DNA of 64,000 nt. Origin: Euonymus europaeus (Eukaryota > Streptophyta > Magnoliopsida > Celastrales > Celastraceae). Location: the NCBI GenBank assembly GCA_963580455.1, contig OY756960.1, positions 21,263,238-21,327,237 on the forward strand, in the 5' to 3' direction. The position numbers and the translations under genes are program-made. The notes beneath the pieces are model-generated. The model was not told where the DNA came from. It saw only the letters and a list, made by a program, of their open reading frames with translations, and made no database searches. This document shows positions 46,401 to 55,789 of this stretch, piece after piece (the first letter of the stretch is position 1; every line of letters starts with the position of its first letter).

Positions 46401-49400
46401 GCTACAAAGTAGGTCTGAAGCCATTTTTATAATAAAATGCCCAAATCAACCTACACTAGCTCAAAAAACAATTATGTCAAGATATATGCTGAGAAATAAA
46501 CTTTGACAAGTGGTGCAAGCAAACATGTGGCTTAGTATTTCATTATATTGCAAGGTTCTATAGCTTTACACTACTTTCAGACCGAAGGAACCAAAGTATT
46601 AATCATTTGAATCCCACTCCAACCCTACGCATAAACGACAAGCATAACAATGACACAAGGACATACATAAATGCTTTATCAATATGCCATGGGAATTTCA
46701 TATCTGAACTCTAGTTCAGAAGATAAAGTTTAAGGTGTAAATTGAGTTCAGTAAAAAGATATCTGATCTACAATTTTTCTTTATTGCCAAAGAGCATTCT
46801 AAAATAGAAGAGAAGATTAAAGCAATAACAATTAAAAAACAAGAGAAAACATGTGGCAAGGAGGTGCAGATAAGGATTTCCCAGAAAAAATCTAGTCGTC
46901 TTACCAGATGGAAGAGAATCGATCGATTCTGGAAGAGAAGAAGATGCCGATTGATTAGAAGCTGCTGCTGGATTGAGAGAGAACACACTGGCGAGGGCAA
47001 AGATAGTAGGAGCTGCTTCAACTTCTTATGTCCAGGCTTCTTCAGCCTCAGTTGATGCCCAGAAGCAAGAAAAATCTGCCTACAATAGAGCTCAAGTTGA
47101 GAAGATGAGAGTGACTGGGAGAGAGCCTACTCACGGCATTGTTTTGGCAAATTTGGTTTTCCCACAAAAACCCTAATTTATTTCAAAATTCATTTTGAAA
47201 TTGCCATATCAACTTCTGATCTGTCACGCCACGTCGAATGCCAGCTGGGTTTGGAGAAATTTTGGACTAAAAGACTTGGGTTCCGTAGAATTACTGGTAT
47301 GAGTATGCGTTGATTTGTCGTACAGAGAGTACAGATTTGCCGAGGCTGGAAACTTGGAGCATTGTGCAAAGTATTTGAACCAGACACTCGTTACCTTTGG
47401 ATTTCCGTCCTCGCTTGATCTGTTTGCCAATGATCTGGTTCGTTTTTCCTGAATTACATATTTTTGCAATGCTGGCATCGATGCTTCTGCCTTGTGAAAG
47501 TATTTTCCCTGTCTTAGGTTTCAATTGCGAGGACGTGCAATTGCATATACTCATTGATACAGCAGAGGCAGCGGGACATCGAGTTTAGAGACTCGGCTAA
47601 TGAGCAAAGAAATAGGTATTTATCATTTTAGATTTTTTTTCCGTGGTTGGGGGAACCAAAGAAATGTGGAACAACTAAATATTGAACTGATTCAAGTACA
47701 ATCCCCAATTTATTTATTAGCAGATTTTATTGAATTGATTGGATATCGTTGGCTCCAGTTAAGTACATGTCAAATTCAATGAATCTAGTTTAGTTTTTGT
47801 GTCTGTTGGTTGTTCTCACTTTTGCTGTTTATGAATGCTTCACTCGTAAATATTATAACTACAAGATTGAGATTTAAAATTTGACATCAGTGTACTGGTA
47901 TAATGTTCACACGTTTATAGGTTACTGTCAGACATATCAAGATTAGAGGCCAAAGTTGAGAGGCTTGAGGCACAGTTACAATCCCAAGTTAGGGAGATAT
48001 CAACTATTACTCGAACGGTTGGAAGCTTGTATTTTTTGCTCTATATTATGCTAGCAGAGAAATGTGGTAATTATTGTTTATGGAAATATTGTATAATTAG
48101 GAAGCCAAAAATACGGCTGCTTTGAAGGTCCAAATTGAGAAGTTACAGCAGGAACGAGATGAATTTCAGAGAATGGTTATTGGCAATCAGGTTAGGACTT
48201 AGGCCTCTGCTACTCATCCGGAGTTTCTTATGTATTTTTGGCTGTGAGAGGAGACAATACACAAATCCTGACTTGTTTTTATGTTCTATGTTGATGCTGC
48301 AAAAGCAAGTGCGTACTCAACAAATACATGAAATGAAGAAAAAAGAAAAGGAGTATATAAAATTGCAGGTAAAATTGTATTTTTTTCTTGTGTTATCACA
48401 TCCTTCAAAGAGTACTTATAGGTTATTAATGTTTAAAAGCAATGCTCTTGAGAGATAATTCATGCGAGGAGGACAAGGTAATGAGTATTAGATTCGATTA
48501 TGAATTTGTGTTTTACTTGCAGGAGAGGCTAAGCCAAGTTTTAATGGAGAAGAAGAAGGAGTCAAGGTCTGGCATGGAGATTGTGAATTTGCTTCAGGTA
48601 TAAATTGGATAAATATCATGCTTTATGGGTGAAAGTAGTTTTTCCATTGATTTGATTTATTTTGTGATACACGCATACAGAAAGAAGGGCGGCAGCGCGG
48701 GACGTGGAATGGAAAGAAGACTGATAATGACTTCTATAAAAAGATTGTATGAAGCTTGATTAACATATTTTTGGAGTTATGTTGACTTTATTTATCTGTG
48801 TCTGATGAAATATATCGGCAGGTGGATGCATATGAGGCAAAAAATCAAGAATTGATGGCGGAGAATACTGATTTAAGGGCTCTATTACGTTCAATGCAGG
48901 TTTTCTTCAATCATCCCTTCTTGTTATTTACTCACAAATTATAAGGTTTACTTGGCGTCTACGTTAGTTTAGTAAGCATTGTACTAGTATGTGAATATAC
49001 CTTCGTGAGGTTTTCTTCTGAACTAAAGTTTGATACCATCTGCTTGTAGTCGGCCGGATCAAATATGTGATTATTGTTTTTCAATTTCAATATCCCAGCA
49101 TCATAAGTTCCTCCATTTCTCTATGTATTTTGTGAAGTTTCATAATCCAGTTTTTTCACGTCTTAGTTGAGAATTTGTGAATTCCCCCTTTGCGTCATAG
49201 GAAAATCTTGTGAAAGAATGGCTCCCTTTGACAATTGGATGCACTGTTGCAATTCAACTTTAAAAAACTGTCAGTTGTCTGACATGAGGATGTAGTATCA
49301 AGTTGTGTGTTCATACCAAATTGATTGTGCATTTTCTTGCTGATATGGGTGTACGTATCTTTGAACTATGAAGATTTTAATAAACACCATCAAGGCTCTC

Positions 49401-50936
49401 ACAGCAGTTGTAGCGCATGTTTCATTTTCTCTTTCTTTTCTACTTCACTTAATGACCCTAGTCCTATCCCACGTTTGGTGTTGTATCATAAACTCGTAGT
49501 CCCTTTCTGTGAAAAACAACCTTATCAATGCAGGCCAGTGCTTATCTGAATTATGGTTTATTTTTTCTGAGGCATGAAGGGTAATCAAATTCTTTAATCT
49601 CATGTGCAGTGTTCTCAATGTTCCATTGGCTACACTGATTTCTTATATTGATTCATTCATCAGAACCATGCTGTTGTGTCAAAGGCTTGATGATGATGAA
49701 GTTGATAATTTAATCAATAAATAACATGGCATCCACTGTGGAACTGCGAAATGGAAAATTTGGCATTTACATGTAAAATAATACTGATGTGGAAAACATT
49801 TTGTAGGACCCTTATGCATGGAGTTGTCATTCTAGTTTCTGTAGAAATGAAATTTAACAGGCATGCCTGGCTTGTAGGTGGACATGCGCAACTTTCTAAA
49901 TGCTCCAAATGGATTGTCCAAGCAATCTTTGGCTGTCAGTGAAAGAGTTGAAACTGACCGTTTACAGTTTCCATTGGGGGGGAGGACGGTGTGGCAATTT
50001 ATTTGGCAATAGAAAACATGCTGATTTACTGCTTTGGTCCAGTAATTTATGCAAGTTTTAATGCATATTTACAGGACGTCTTTGATTTGCCATTTCACAT
50101 GGCCAGAGATCAAATAGAAGAAAGTCTCCGAAATAAGATGGCTTCCATAAAGGTATTAATTTTTTTTTCTTCTCGACCATTTACTTTGTTGCTGGGTACA
50201 GTTGTTAATAAATTGTTGACATATTTTATTGCTTTGCCTTTTAATTTCAAGGGGCGCATGGTCCAGTTGCAAGACACACAGAAAGGGGCAGAGGTTACTT
50301 CTGAAGCAACTGAGAGGGAGCTTGAGCTGGAAGCGGAACTCGTTGAGGCGAGAAGCATAATACAGGAGCAGGTAGTATACCTTTGTTTCAAACCAGAAAC
50401 AAGATGCAATGCATTAATGTTTGTTGTTATTTAGTTGAATGGATTAATAAGGGTCTTTTGGTTTCTGTGTAATTAGATATTAAGGATGTGGGTATTCCCC
50501 TGAAGAAAAATATAAAGTTTAACATGGGGCTGTTGGTTCTTTCATAATTGTGGTACAAGCTGTGCACGTCTTATTTGCTTCACTAGTAACATCTTTATTT
50601 GTTTGAGTAGCTACATCTCGCTTCCACCTTTAATTTATTAATTTAAACTTTTTCCCTGTTTATGGTCTGAGTTGAATGTCAAACAATGCGATATCTTGTG
50701 GGTTTCATATTGTTAGTTATTTTATTCTGCTTTTTCAATGATCAGAGGATCTATTGTTATGAACTATTTGCAGGCATCAATTATGTCCAAACACCTTGCT
50801 AAGTCGGAAAGGCCCAGGTACCCCACAAGTTCTTTGGTGTTCCAAACACTAGTTACATTTTATACTGGAAAATGAGTTGCAATTTTTTTTTTTTGGCAGG
50901 GAGTCCATTTCATCGCCTACTGAGGTAGTACAATAA
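37481..50936 (+). CDS. Afadin/alpha-actinin-binding (ADIP-like) coiled-coil protein, 378 aa, MULE in intron 2
   Basis: Fifteen exons join in frame: 37481-37516, 37618-37649, 47326-47437, 47518-47615, 47921-48017, 48101-48190, 48306-48368, 48523-48597, 48681-48746, 48822-48899, 49878-49988, 50075-50152, 50252-50371, 50774-50817 and 50900-50936. The protein starts MLPPTDADFDLRSPPPSSAF. It continues NLEHCAKYLNQTLVTFGFPS and SIARTCNCIY, long coiled coils (LLSDISRLEAKVERLEAQL, ALKVQIEKLQQERDEFQRMV, QIHEMKKKEKEYIKLQERL), the block GRQRGTWNGKKTDNDFYKKI, and a second helical part (ERELELEAELVEARSII). It belongs to the plant ADIP family, annotated in Arabidopsis as microtubule-associated. Intron 2 is 9.7 kb because a 9.5-kb MULE lies in it, ending 41 bases before exon 3. 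Exon 3's acceptor (TCGTACAG) was chosen because it alone keeps the phase. Exons 1-2 are the least certain part. Confidence 0.84.
37743..37752. repeat. MULE target-site duplication, left
   Basis: GTAGGAGTAC; eight of ten bases match GTAGAATTAC at 47285-47294. Divergence of the two copies suggests an insertion older than the Copia element. Confidence 0.7.
37753..37840 (+). repeat. MULE left terminal inverted repeat
   Basis: Pairs with 47198-47284. The best block is CCAACCCAG(T/C)TGGCA followed by ACGTGGC(A/G)TGACAG(G/A)TCAGAAG. A further copy of its first part lies inverted at 38121-38139. Confidence 0.82.
38121..38139 (-). repeat. Inverted copy of the left TIR tip inside the MULE
   Basis: AAAAGGTTGGGCTCCTTTG is the exact reverse complement of 37760-37778. 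It lies about 360 bases inside and directly abuts the 250-bp tandem repeat. Confidence 0.9.
38135..38585 (+). repeat. 250-bp tandem duplication in MULE 5' region
   Basis: Units start TTTGTGTAGATGTTGTTGTT at about 38135 and 38385. They share GGTATGGTTACATTGTTG, GGAATTGTTTGCATT, GCGAGTTACATTGTTTTAGG and GAATAACGCACCAGTTTT. They lie upstream of the transposase start, probably in its leader or a 5' intron, and are rich in TTACATTGTTT. Confidence 0.88.
38685..40837 (+). CDS. FAR1/FRS-type MULE transposase with premature stop
   Basis: Two coding exons, 38685-40399 and 40480-40837. The start MDGNYDIIPCGG follows a splice acceptor (CATGCACAG), so a 5' noncoding exon is likely. Domains in order: an FAR1-type zinc-binding DNA-binding domain (about residues 60-150; VGFSVRKR, FGCKARIRARC, ITTFEDRHNHD); a MULE DDE core with ISFDTTYLT, IITDQDGAMKNAI, CLWHIMKK and the Glu in TTQRSESMNAFF; and a SWIM zinc finger, VECSCFR joined across the intron to FEFRGILCRHAM. 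The frame ends at 40837 in GGTAAATGA. It would otherwise continue in the same frame (RPPTLRKQKIFKRRGSSGRR) to AECSSVNPD and a stop at 41040-41042 after a further short intron. A six-base insertion creating the stop therefore probably removes about 45 basic C-terminal residues. The catalytic core is intact. Confidence 0.88.
41131..41440 (+). repeat. 31-bp minisatellite, ten copies
   Basis: The unit is TGACAGTGTTTGGTTACATT plus GTTTTTATGAG. Ten near-identical copies span 310 bases, with small changes (TTTTAA for TTTTTAT, GACGG for GACAG). Looser relatives continue to about 41530. The array follows the transposase gene and lies in its 3' UTR or the space between the convergent genes. Confidence 0.95.
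42148..45643 (-). CDS. ULP1-like (C48) cysteine protease carried by MULE, 887 aa, intact
   Basis: Ten minus-strand exons join in one frame: 45643-44801, 44694-44557, 44468-44177, 44092-44024, 43934-43304, 43195-43111, 43018-42914, 42841-42593, 42492-42398 and 42304-42148. The basic N-terminus (MAKTRSSSLKKPPKAPK) may be a nuclear signal. A domain of about 250 residues follows, typical of plant transposon-associated ULP1 proteins (LKAIARLLCRLELKDEHLKY, PLSEKDVTLIFGVLSGDEE). The middle is acidic with a coiled coil (ALEMIETLEKEKAELVKRVQ). The C-terminal C48 domain has the catalytic His in NHWTLLVLNLEDGSWLHYNS, the oxyanion Gln in DTPQQPAES and the catalytic Cys in VDCGIIVMYLMEC. Such enzymes cleave SUMO or related modifiers; the target here is unknown. 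No stop or frameshift was found, which implies selection or a young element. Confidence 0.87.
45650..45830 (-). other. Leader region of the ULP1-like gene, rich in TTACATTGTTT
   Basis: Just upstream of the ULP1-like start, the minus strand carries TTACATTGTTT or TTACATTGTTTA at least twice and several ATTGTTTT phrases. They have the same sense relative to this gene as to the transposase gene on the other strand. Confidence 0.65.
45831..47197. other. MULE right-hand noncoding region
   Basis: From the ULP1-like upstream region to the right TIR. A stretch containing ACATGTGGCAAGGAGGTGCAG and GATTTCCC occurs twice (about 45923-45975 and 46848-46900), which is an internal direct repeat. No further gene supported. 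Confidence 0.55.
47198..47284 (-). repeat. MULE right terminal inverted repeat
   Basis: Reverse complement of the left TIR with scattered changes. Ends GGGTTCC at 47284. Confidence 0.82.
47285..47294. repeat. MULE target-site duplication, right
   Basis: GTAGAATTAC, eight of ten bases equal to 37743-37752. It lies 31 bases before the exon 3 acceptor AG of the ADIP-like gene. Confidence 0.7.
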
Positions 50937-53685
50937 CTTGTTCGTGAGACTTCCACCATGTATCAACTTCATGTCAGCAAATTAATCTAAAGTAAATCTG
51001 ATTTTTGGATGTTATTTTTGTCGTTGCAATTCTTCTTTTCCGTTACAGTCTCTCATTTTTATCATTGCAAATCTAAAGTAAATTCATCTGTCCATGATAT
51101 GAGCATATATGTTTGAAACCTCTAATACAATATAAATTGTCGTATACTATAGTCGTTCTCATTGGGATATTATTCACCCGTTTGGGATAATAGTCGTTCT
51201 CATTGGGATAATAGTCGTTCTCATTGGGATATTATTCACCCGTTTGATTCTGCTGAAAACATTTGCTGATATGAATTAAATTTTAAGTATGAAGCAAAAA
51301 TAAACTTACAGCAGGCAATGGGCTTAAGTTCTAAATGGTTGAGAAACTAATCTGGTTTGGTGTGATAATTCAAATCTTATTTATCAGATAAAGAAGAATA
51401 ATAAAAGAAGTATTTACGGTGACTGATATGTGGATTGGAGAGGAGATTGGGGGCACTTTTTATGCTTTTGAAATCATGTTGAATTTGTCAGACGTGAAAA
51501 CCCTAACCTGTTGTGATTGGAAGTTTTGAGAAAATGCAATTGTAGGTGGCCAATAGCTGTCATTTAGTAAAAACCCTTTATAAAATCCTCAATGAAAGGT
51601 GTGTTTATCAGAGTTAAGAAATTCATTGGGGTTAGTTGTAGAGTAATGCAAAATATGGTTCAACTTTGTTCCTCCAGAGTAGTGTTAATGTCGGGGTGGT
51701 CCTGTTTTTTGGATTTCTTAAGACAGCTCTTCAACTGTAGTCCTTGCCCTTTAGGTTGTGATTGGTGTTTCTTATTTTTGCATGCTTCTACTTATTTTTT
51801 GCTAATATTGCCAGAAAATATTTTTGGCCAGCTTGCACTCACCTCCTCTGATTTTTTCTTTTTGCTTCTGACAATGAAGTCGCTGATATTCCCTTCTGAA
51901 TACGGGAATTATAGAAGCACTTGATTAAAGAACTTATAGAGGAATTGACTAAGTAGGAAGCAATTTTGCATTTTCTGCTATTGAGTTTCATCATATTATT
52001 GGTGTTGGTTTAACCATCTCCCATGGATTCATGGCAACCCGCCGAGTGTGTAAAGTTTGGGTTGTTGCTCCCAACCTGAGCATCCAGCATATTTCATAAA
52101 ATAAGAAATTTTTTCATTCTGTGAAGCTTATGTAACTAATATGTAGCAAATTTTCAGTTATATTGTATGCTTCCTTGCAGTCGACGTTGATTCACCCAGT
52201 AATTTGATATATTATATCTACTCAGAGCTTGATACTGCCTCAACTTTATATTGTACTTGGTTAATGCAAGGCAGATTTTCTTGAGAAAACGCCACCAAAT
52301 ACGAAGTCTCTGTTGAAACTTTCAATATCCCTATGATTCTTTCCTTTCACGTGTGCACGTTCCATCAATCATTGTGTTATTCATTTCTATTTGATTTGGA
52401 AGTGCATTGGATTGTATGGATATGGATTGCTAGTTGTAATTTATGTGAACCTAATGAAGCATATATTTGTTATTAAAAACAGAGCAGCTGTGGCCAATCA
52501 ATCATTTGGTCTCTGTCTCTCTCGACTGCGATGAGAATGGTTGCGTAGAAACCTCGAGGAATTTCTCTTTGCATTTTTTGAATGTTCGATACAACGTGGG
52601 GGCAAGTTAACTAATTTGGTCAACGCTTCTTATTCTCAATGTATGCTTAGAGAAGAGAAAGGACCCAAAAGTCCACTAAAAGTTTATAATTTGATTCATA
52701 TGAGTTTGAATTCATAGAATAGGGCTACATGGCAATTATTGGCTACAATTTTAAATACAATTTCACTTTAAAACTATGTTAAATCATGTTTAAAAATATG
52801 TTATTGAATATTTTGACAATCATAATATTAGAATATAGTAGATTTTGAAAAAAAATCATATATTATAAATCCTAGAAAAATGGTAACCAAAACACCCGAT
52901 TCAATGTACCATTCGATAGTTCAATGGGCTTAAACTCGGGTCGCCGAGCCAGCGCTCACCACCTTAGCCGAAGCCTATGCATGTAAGTCCCACAGACGGG
53001 ACAAGCCTACAATATGGATACCATTAAGAAATATCTTAAAGGGTTTCAAATGTCAGACGCCTGTACATACGAAACGTCTAATAGTGAGATAACCAATTAG
53101 ACTATTGCTTTGTGAATCCCTAAACTCGTAAATCTTCAATCCTAAAACATAAATCCTAAATCTTAAACCATAAAATATGAAACTTAAATAGAAAATTCTA
53201 ACTTCTAAACTCTAATATGTCTTTTAACATAATGAATGATTGTAGCCAATCAATGCAGTCTTGTTTAGGAGAATAGCAGTCAATTTTAGCTACAGTAATT
53301 AAGATGTGAAAAGCAAGAAAAGGTAGGCCATGTCTTAAGGGTTTGGTAATTGCACACAATGATGCAGCACAACCGACCAACACAACAAAAAAGCTTCATA
53401 TATTGCTTGTCTATAACAAAAGAGAGTCAAGTCACTCAAACTTGAAGTAACCCTTCCTTCAATAAGATACACTAATCATCCAAGCAATAATAGAAAGTCA
53501 ATCCTCAAAAGAAAAGGATCGTCTACCCTATAACCCTATCACTTCCCCTACTAAACCGGACAATCTCCAATCCCCCCAATCTCTCTCTATATATACACAT
53601 TTCTTGACCTTCTTTTTCCAATCCATCTAGCTTTTCTATCATCATCAGCAATTGGTTTCTACATTTTCAAGAATCAACAACAACA
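50937..53685. other. Intergenic DNA
   Basis: Begins with the ADIP-like 3' UTR. Short local repeats of ATAGTCGTTCTCATTGGGAT lie at about 51150-51245. A SINE-like stretch is at 52915-53010. Degenerate CCTAAA-like repeats are at about 53105-53215. The last 150 bases are the promoter of the next gene, with TATATATAC near 53590. No other gene recognised. Confidence 0.55.
52915..53010 (-). repeat. SINE-like fragment (tentative)
   Basis: The minus strand reads GGTGGTGAGCGCTGGCTC and GACCCGAGTTTAAGCC, resembling tRNA A- and B-box spacing. It shares an end phrase with the stretch at 5605-5700. Confidence 0.28.
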
Positions 53686-54339
53686 ATGGATCTTGAGAAT
53701 AATCACAAGAACAGAAGGGAGAGAAGACAATTATCATCACTACTTCAAGGGCATGATGATGATTATAATCTCTTCTTTGATAGAGTAATTTCTAGGGATT
53801 CTTCTGTGGGATGCTCTTCGCGAATATATTACTGTCATAGGAGCACTGAAGGAGTTCCATTTCAATGGGAAATGCAGCCAGGGACACCGAAAGATCCTCC
53901 TAAACAAGACTTAATCCCACCACTTAGCCCTCCACCTGCCATAATCAATTCAGGGATGCCTAAACCATGCGTTGATCTCATTGAAGAGCGTAACAAGGTG
54001 TCGGTTCGATCAAGATTTTGGTTCTGGCTTTTGAAACACAAGACGAAAAATCGAAAAATTAAAACCATCCCTAGAAATAACAGTGTGACTAGTGTTGATC
54101 ATAAAAATGAAGCAATATTGGATTTCTGTGGTGGCTCATCCGACGGGGGTGAATCCATGGTGACGCCGCGTAATTCAAGGTCTTCGTCTTCGTTGTCATC
54201 ATCACTGTCGTTCTCTAATGGACGTTCGAGGCACTCATCGAGGTTAGATAGTCCGGCGAGGGAGTCAGTGGCTGGACATTATGGTTGTAGTCCTTTGAAC
54301 TTTAATTCAGTTCTTGTGTCTATAGCAAGGAGAGTTTGA
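53686..54339 (+). CDS. Plant-specific protein with GVPFQWEMQPGTP motif (DUF688-like), 217 aa
   Basis: Single exon, starting MDLENNHKNRRERR. The key block is GVPFQWEMQPGTPKDPPKQD followed by IPPLSPPPAI near residues 65-100. This is the signature of a family of uncharacterised plant proteins (DUF688-like). A basic middle (RFWFWLLKHKTKNRKIK) and a Ser-rich C-terminus (SRSSSSLSSSLSFSNGRSRH) follow, ending SVLVSIARRV. A TATATATAC box lies about 95 bases upstream. The next gene downstream has the same block, so the two are tandem paralogues. Function unknown; no catalytic motif. Confidence 0.84.
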   Translation: MDLENNHKNRRERRQLSSLLQGHDDDYNLFFDRVISRDSSVGCSSRIYYCHRSTEGVPFQWEMQPGTPKDPPKQDLIPPLSPPPAIINSGMPKPCVDLIEERNKVSVRSRFWFWLLKHKTKNRKIKTIPRNNSVTSVDHKNEAILDFCGGSSDGGESMVTPRNSRSSSSLSSSLSFSNGRSRHSSRLDSPARESVAGHYGCSPLNFNSVLVSIARRV

Positions 54340-55162
54340 TTCATATAATACACAAATATGTGTATGATTATATTGTATATAGGCTACATATCACTTTTGT
54401 GTTATGCTGTTCAAAAAGAGAAAAGATTAATCCAATTATCATTACACATATGTATATTGATAATGATAACGTGTGTAATTAAGATACAAGATAAGTATTC
54501 ATCACCACTACATGAAATGTGTGATAAATATTTTTACTTTTAATTTTTTAAACTTAAAATACATATTGCAATATAATTTTTACCAAAAATGATAAAAGAT
54601 TTCAGTGGTCGATTTTTATCCCAAATTTTTCCAAGCTATATGTATCATTCATTTATTGGGTGTGATTTTCAATGAATTTTTTTGTTATAATATCATGATA
54701 CCCAATGAATAAATGTCACACACTGCTGAAATATTTTTGGGATGAAAATTATTGAAATCTCAAGCGTTATTGAATTTTTACAGAATACTATGCACTTTTT
54801 TCATCCTTATCTAGCGTCATAAGGGTACACGTTATCATTTATATGATGGTCACAAGATATAGGGCAATCTCAACTTTTATATTGAAAATAAGTCAAATAT
54901 AATTTTTTTAGACGTAAGTTTTAATTAAGAAAAGGCCAATTAAATTGGTCAAATTGTTTGACACTAATTAAAGATATTAGAAAAAAAAAATAACGTATTA
55001 TTTTTTGTTGACGAGATTTATTGGGATTAGATCTGTCATTAATTAGTAATTGCATATCTGAATCCCGGTTGATATGAATAGATTTACTTTCCTATAAATG
55101 GTAAAATGTATATTGTTATATATACACGAACTACATAATAAAATAAAATAAAAAAGAAAAAA
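54340..55162. other. AT-rich spacer between tandem paralogues
   Basis: Probable 3' UTR of the first gene and promoter of the second, with TATATATACACG near 55118. Nothing else seen. Confidence 0.55.
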
Positions 55163-55789
55163 ATGGCGAGCACAAGATGGAGAAGTACACAAGGAGATGA
55201 AAAAGCTTCATTGCACCAGGTTGATGGTGCCTTCTTCAACAAAATCATAGCAAGGAATAATGATTTGCCTAATGATCAAGAATCCAATCCAATCGCGGGA
55301 GTTCCTTTCAATTGGGAGTCACAGCCAGGGATACCTCGAGAGGATCTACAGATGAATGAAATCATTCGACGAATTAATCTCCCACCAGCGTTACATGGAT
55401 CCACCATACCTAAGCCAAATATCACCCACACCGGATCTAGGTTTTTGATGATCAAGAAAATGAAAAAGATTCAGAGCAGCGTCAAGGATCAAGTCAAACA
55501 TTTGAGTGCCAAAATTGATTGTTATGTCACAAGAAAGGCTACTAATAATAAAATCCACTCTAAGGACAATCAAGGATCCTCAAGACCAACCGATGATTTT
55601 TTTCTCGAAAACTTGGATGCAAACGATGATGTTTTTACTCATATTCGTCGGAGAGCATTGAAGCGACCTAGTGGTGGTATGAAATTGACCAAGTCGGTAA
55701 GGTTCCCCAAAAGCAAAGTAAGATGTACTTTAGATGGCATAGCTAGGAGATTTGGTAGGTTTGTCTCTAAACGTAGCCTAGCTAGTTAA
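55163..55789 (+). CDS. Tandem paralogue with GVPFNWESQPGIP motif, 208 aa
   Basis: Single exon, starting MASTRWRSTQGDEKA. It shares the layout of its neighbour 0.8 kb upstream: FFNKIIARN (compare LFFDRVISRD), then IAGVPFNWESQPGIPRED, then LPPALHGSTIPKP, and a basic C-terminal half ending GIARRFGRFVSKRSLAS (compare SIARRV). The central Met of WEMQPGTP is Ser and the Thr is Ile, so it has diverged strongly. The SPPP stretch and the Ser-rich tail are missing. No known function. Confidence 0.78.
   Translation: MASTRWRSTQGDEKASLHQVDGAFFNKIIARNNDLPNDQESNPIAGVPFNWESQPGIPREDLQMNEIIRRINLPPALHGSTIPKPNITHTGSRFLMIKKMKKIQSSVKDQVKHLSAKIDCYVTRKATNNKIHSKDNQGSSRPTDDFFLENLDANDDVFTHIRRRALKRPSGGMKLTKSVRFPKSKVRCTLDGIARRFGRFVSKRSLAS

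Larger units (their letters stand above)
37753..47284 (+). mobile_element. Mutator-like element carrying FAR1-type transposase and ULP1-like protease, 9.5 kb
   Basis: Terminal inverted repeats of about 85 bases bound the element. Left (37764 on): GGAGCCCAACC, TTTTTAGTCCCAAAATT, CCCAACCCAGTTGGCA, ACGTGGCATGACAGGTCAGA. Right, reversed from 47284: GGAACCCAAGTC, TTTTAGTCCAAAATTT, CCAAACCCAGCTGGCA, ACGTGGCGTGACAGATCAGA. An extra GGAAAAACAAA lies at the left tip. A 10-bp near-repeat flanks the element. Inside are two convergent genes, a transposase (+) and an 887-aa ULP1-like protease (-). Noncoding parts are full of ACATTGT phrases. Similar protease-carrying MULEs are known (Kaonashi in Arabidopsis, CUMULE in melon). 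The element occupies intron 2 of the ADIP-like gene. Confidence 0.88.

Noticed and set aside
53105..53215. Interstitial telomere-like repeats (AATCCTAAA variants)
   Set aside because: The units are too degenerate and irregular to support telomeric origin; probably AT-rich drift.
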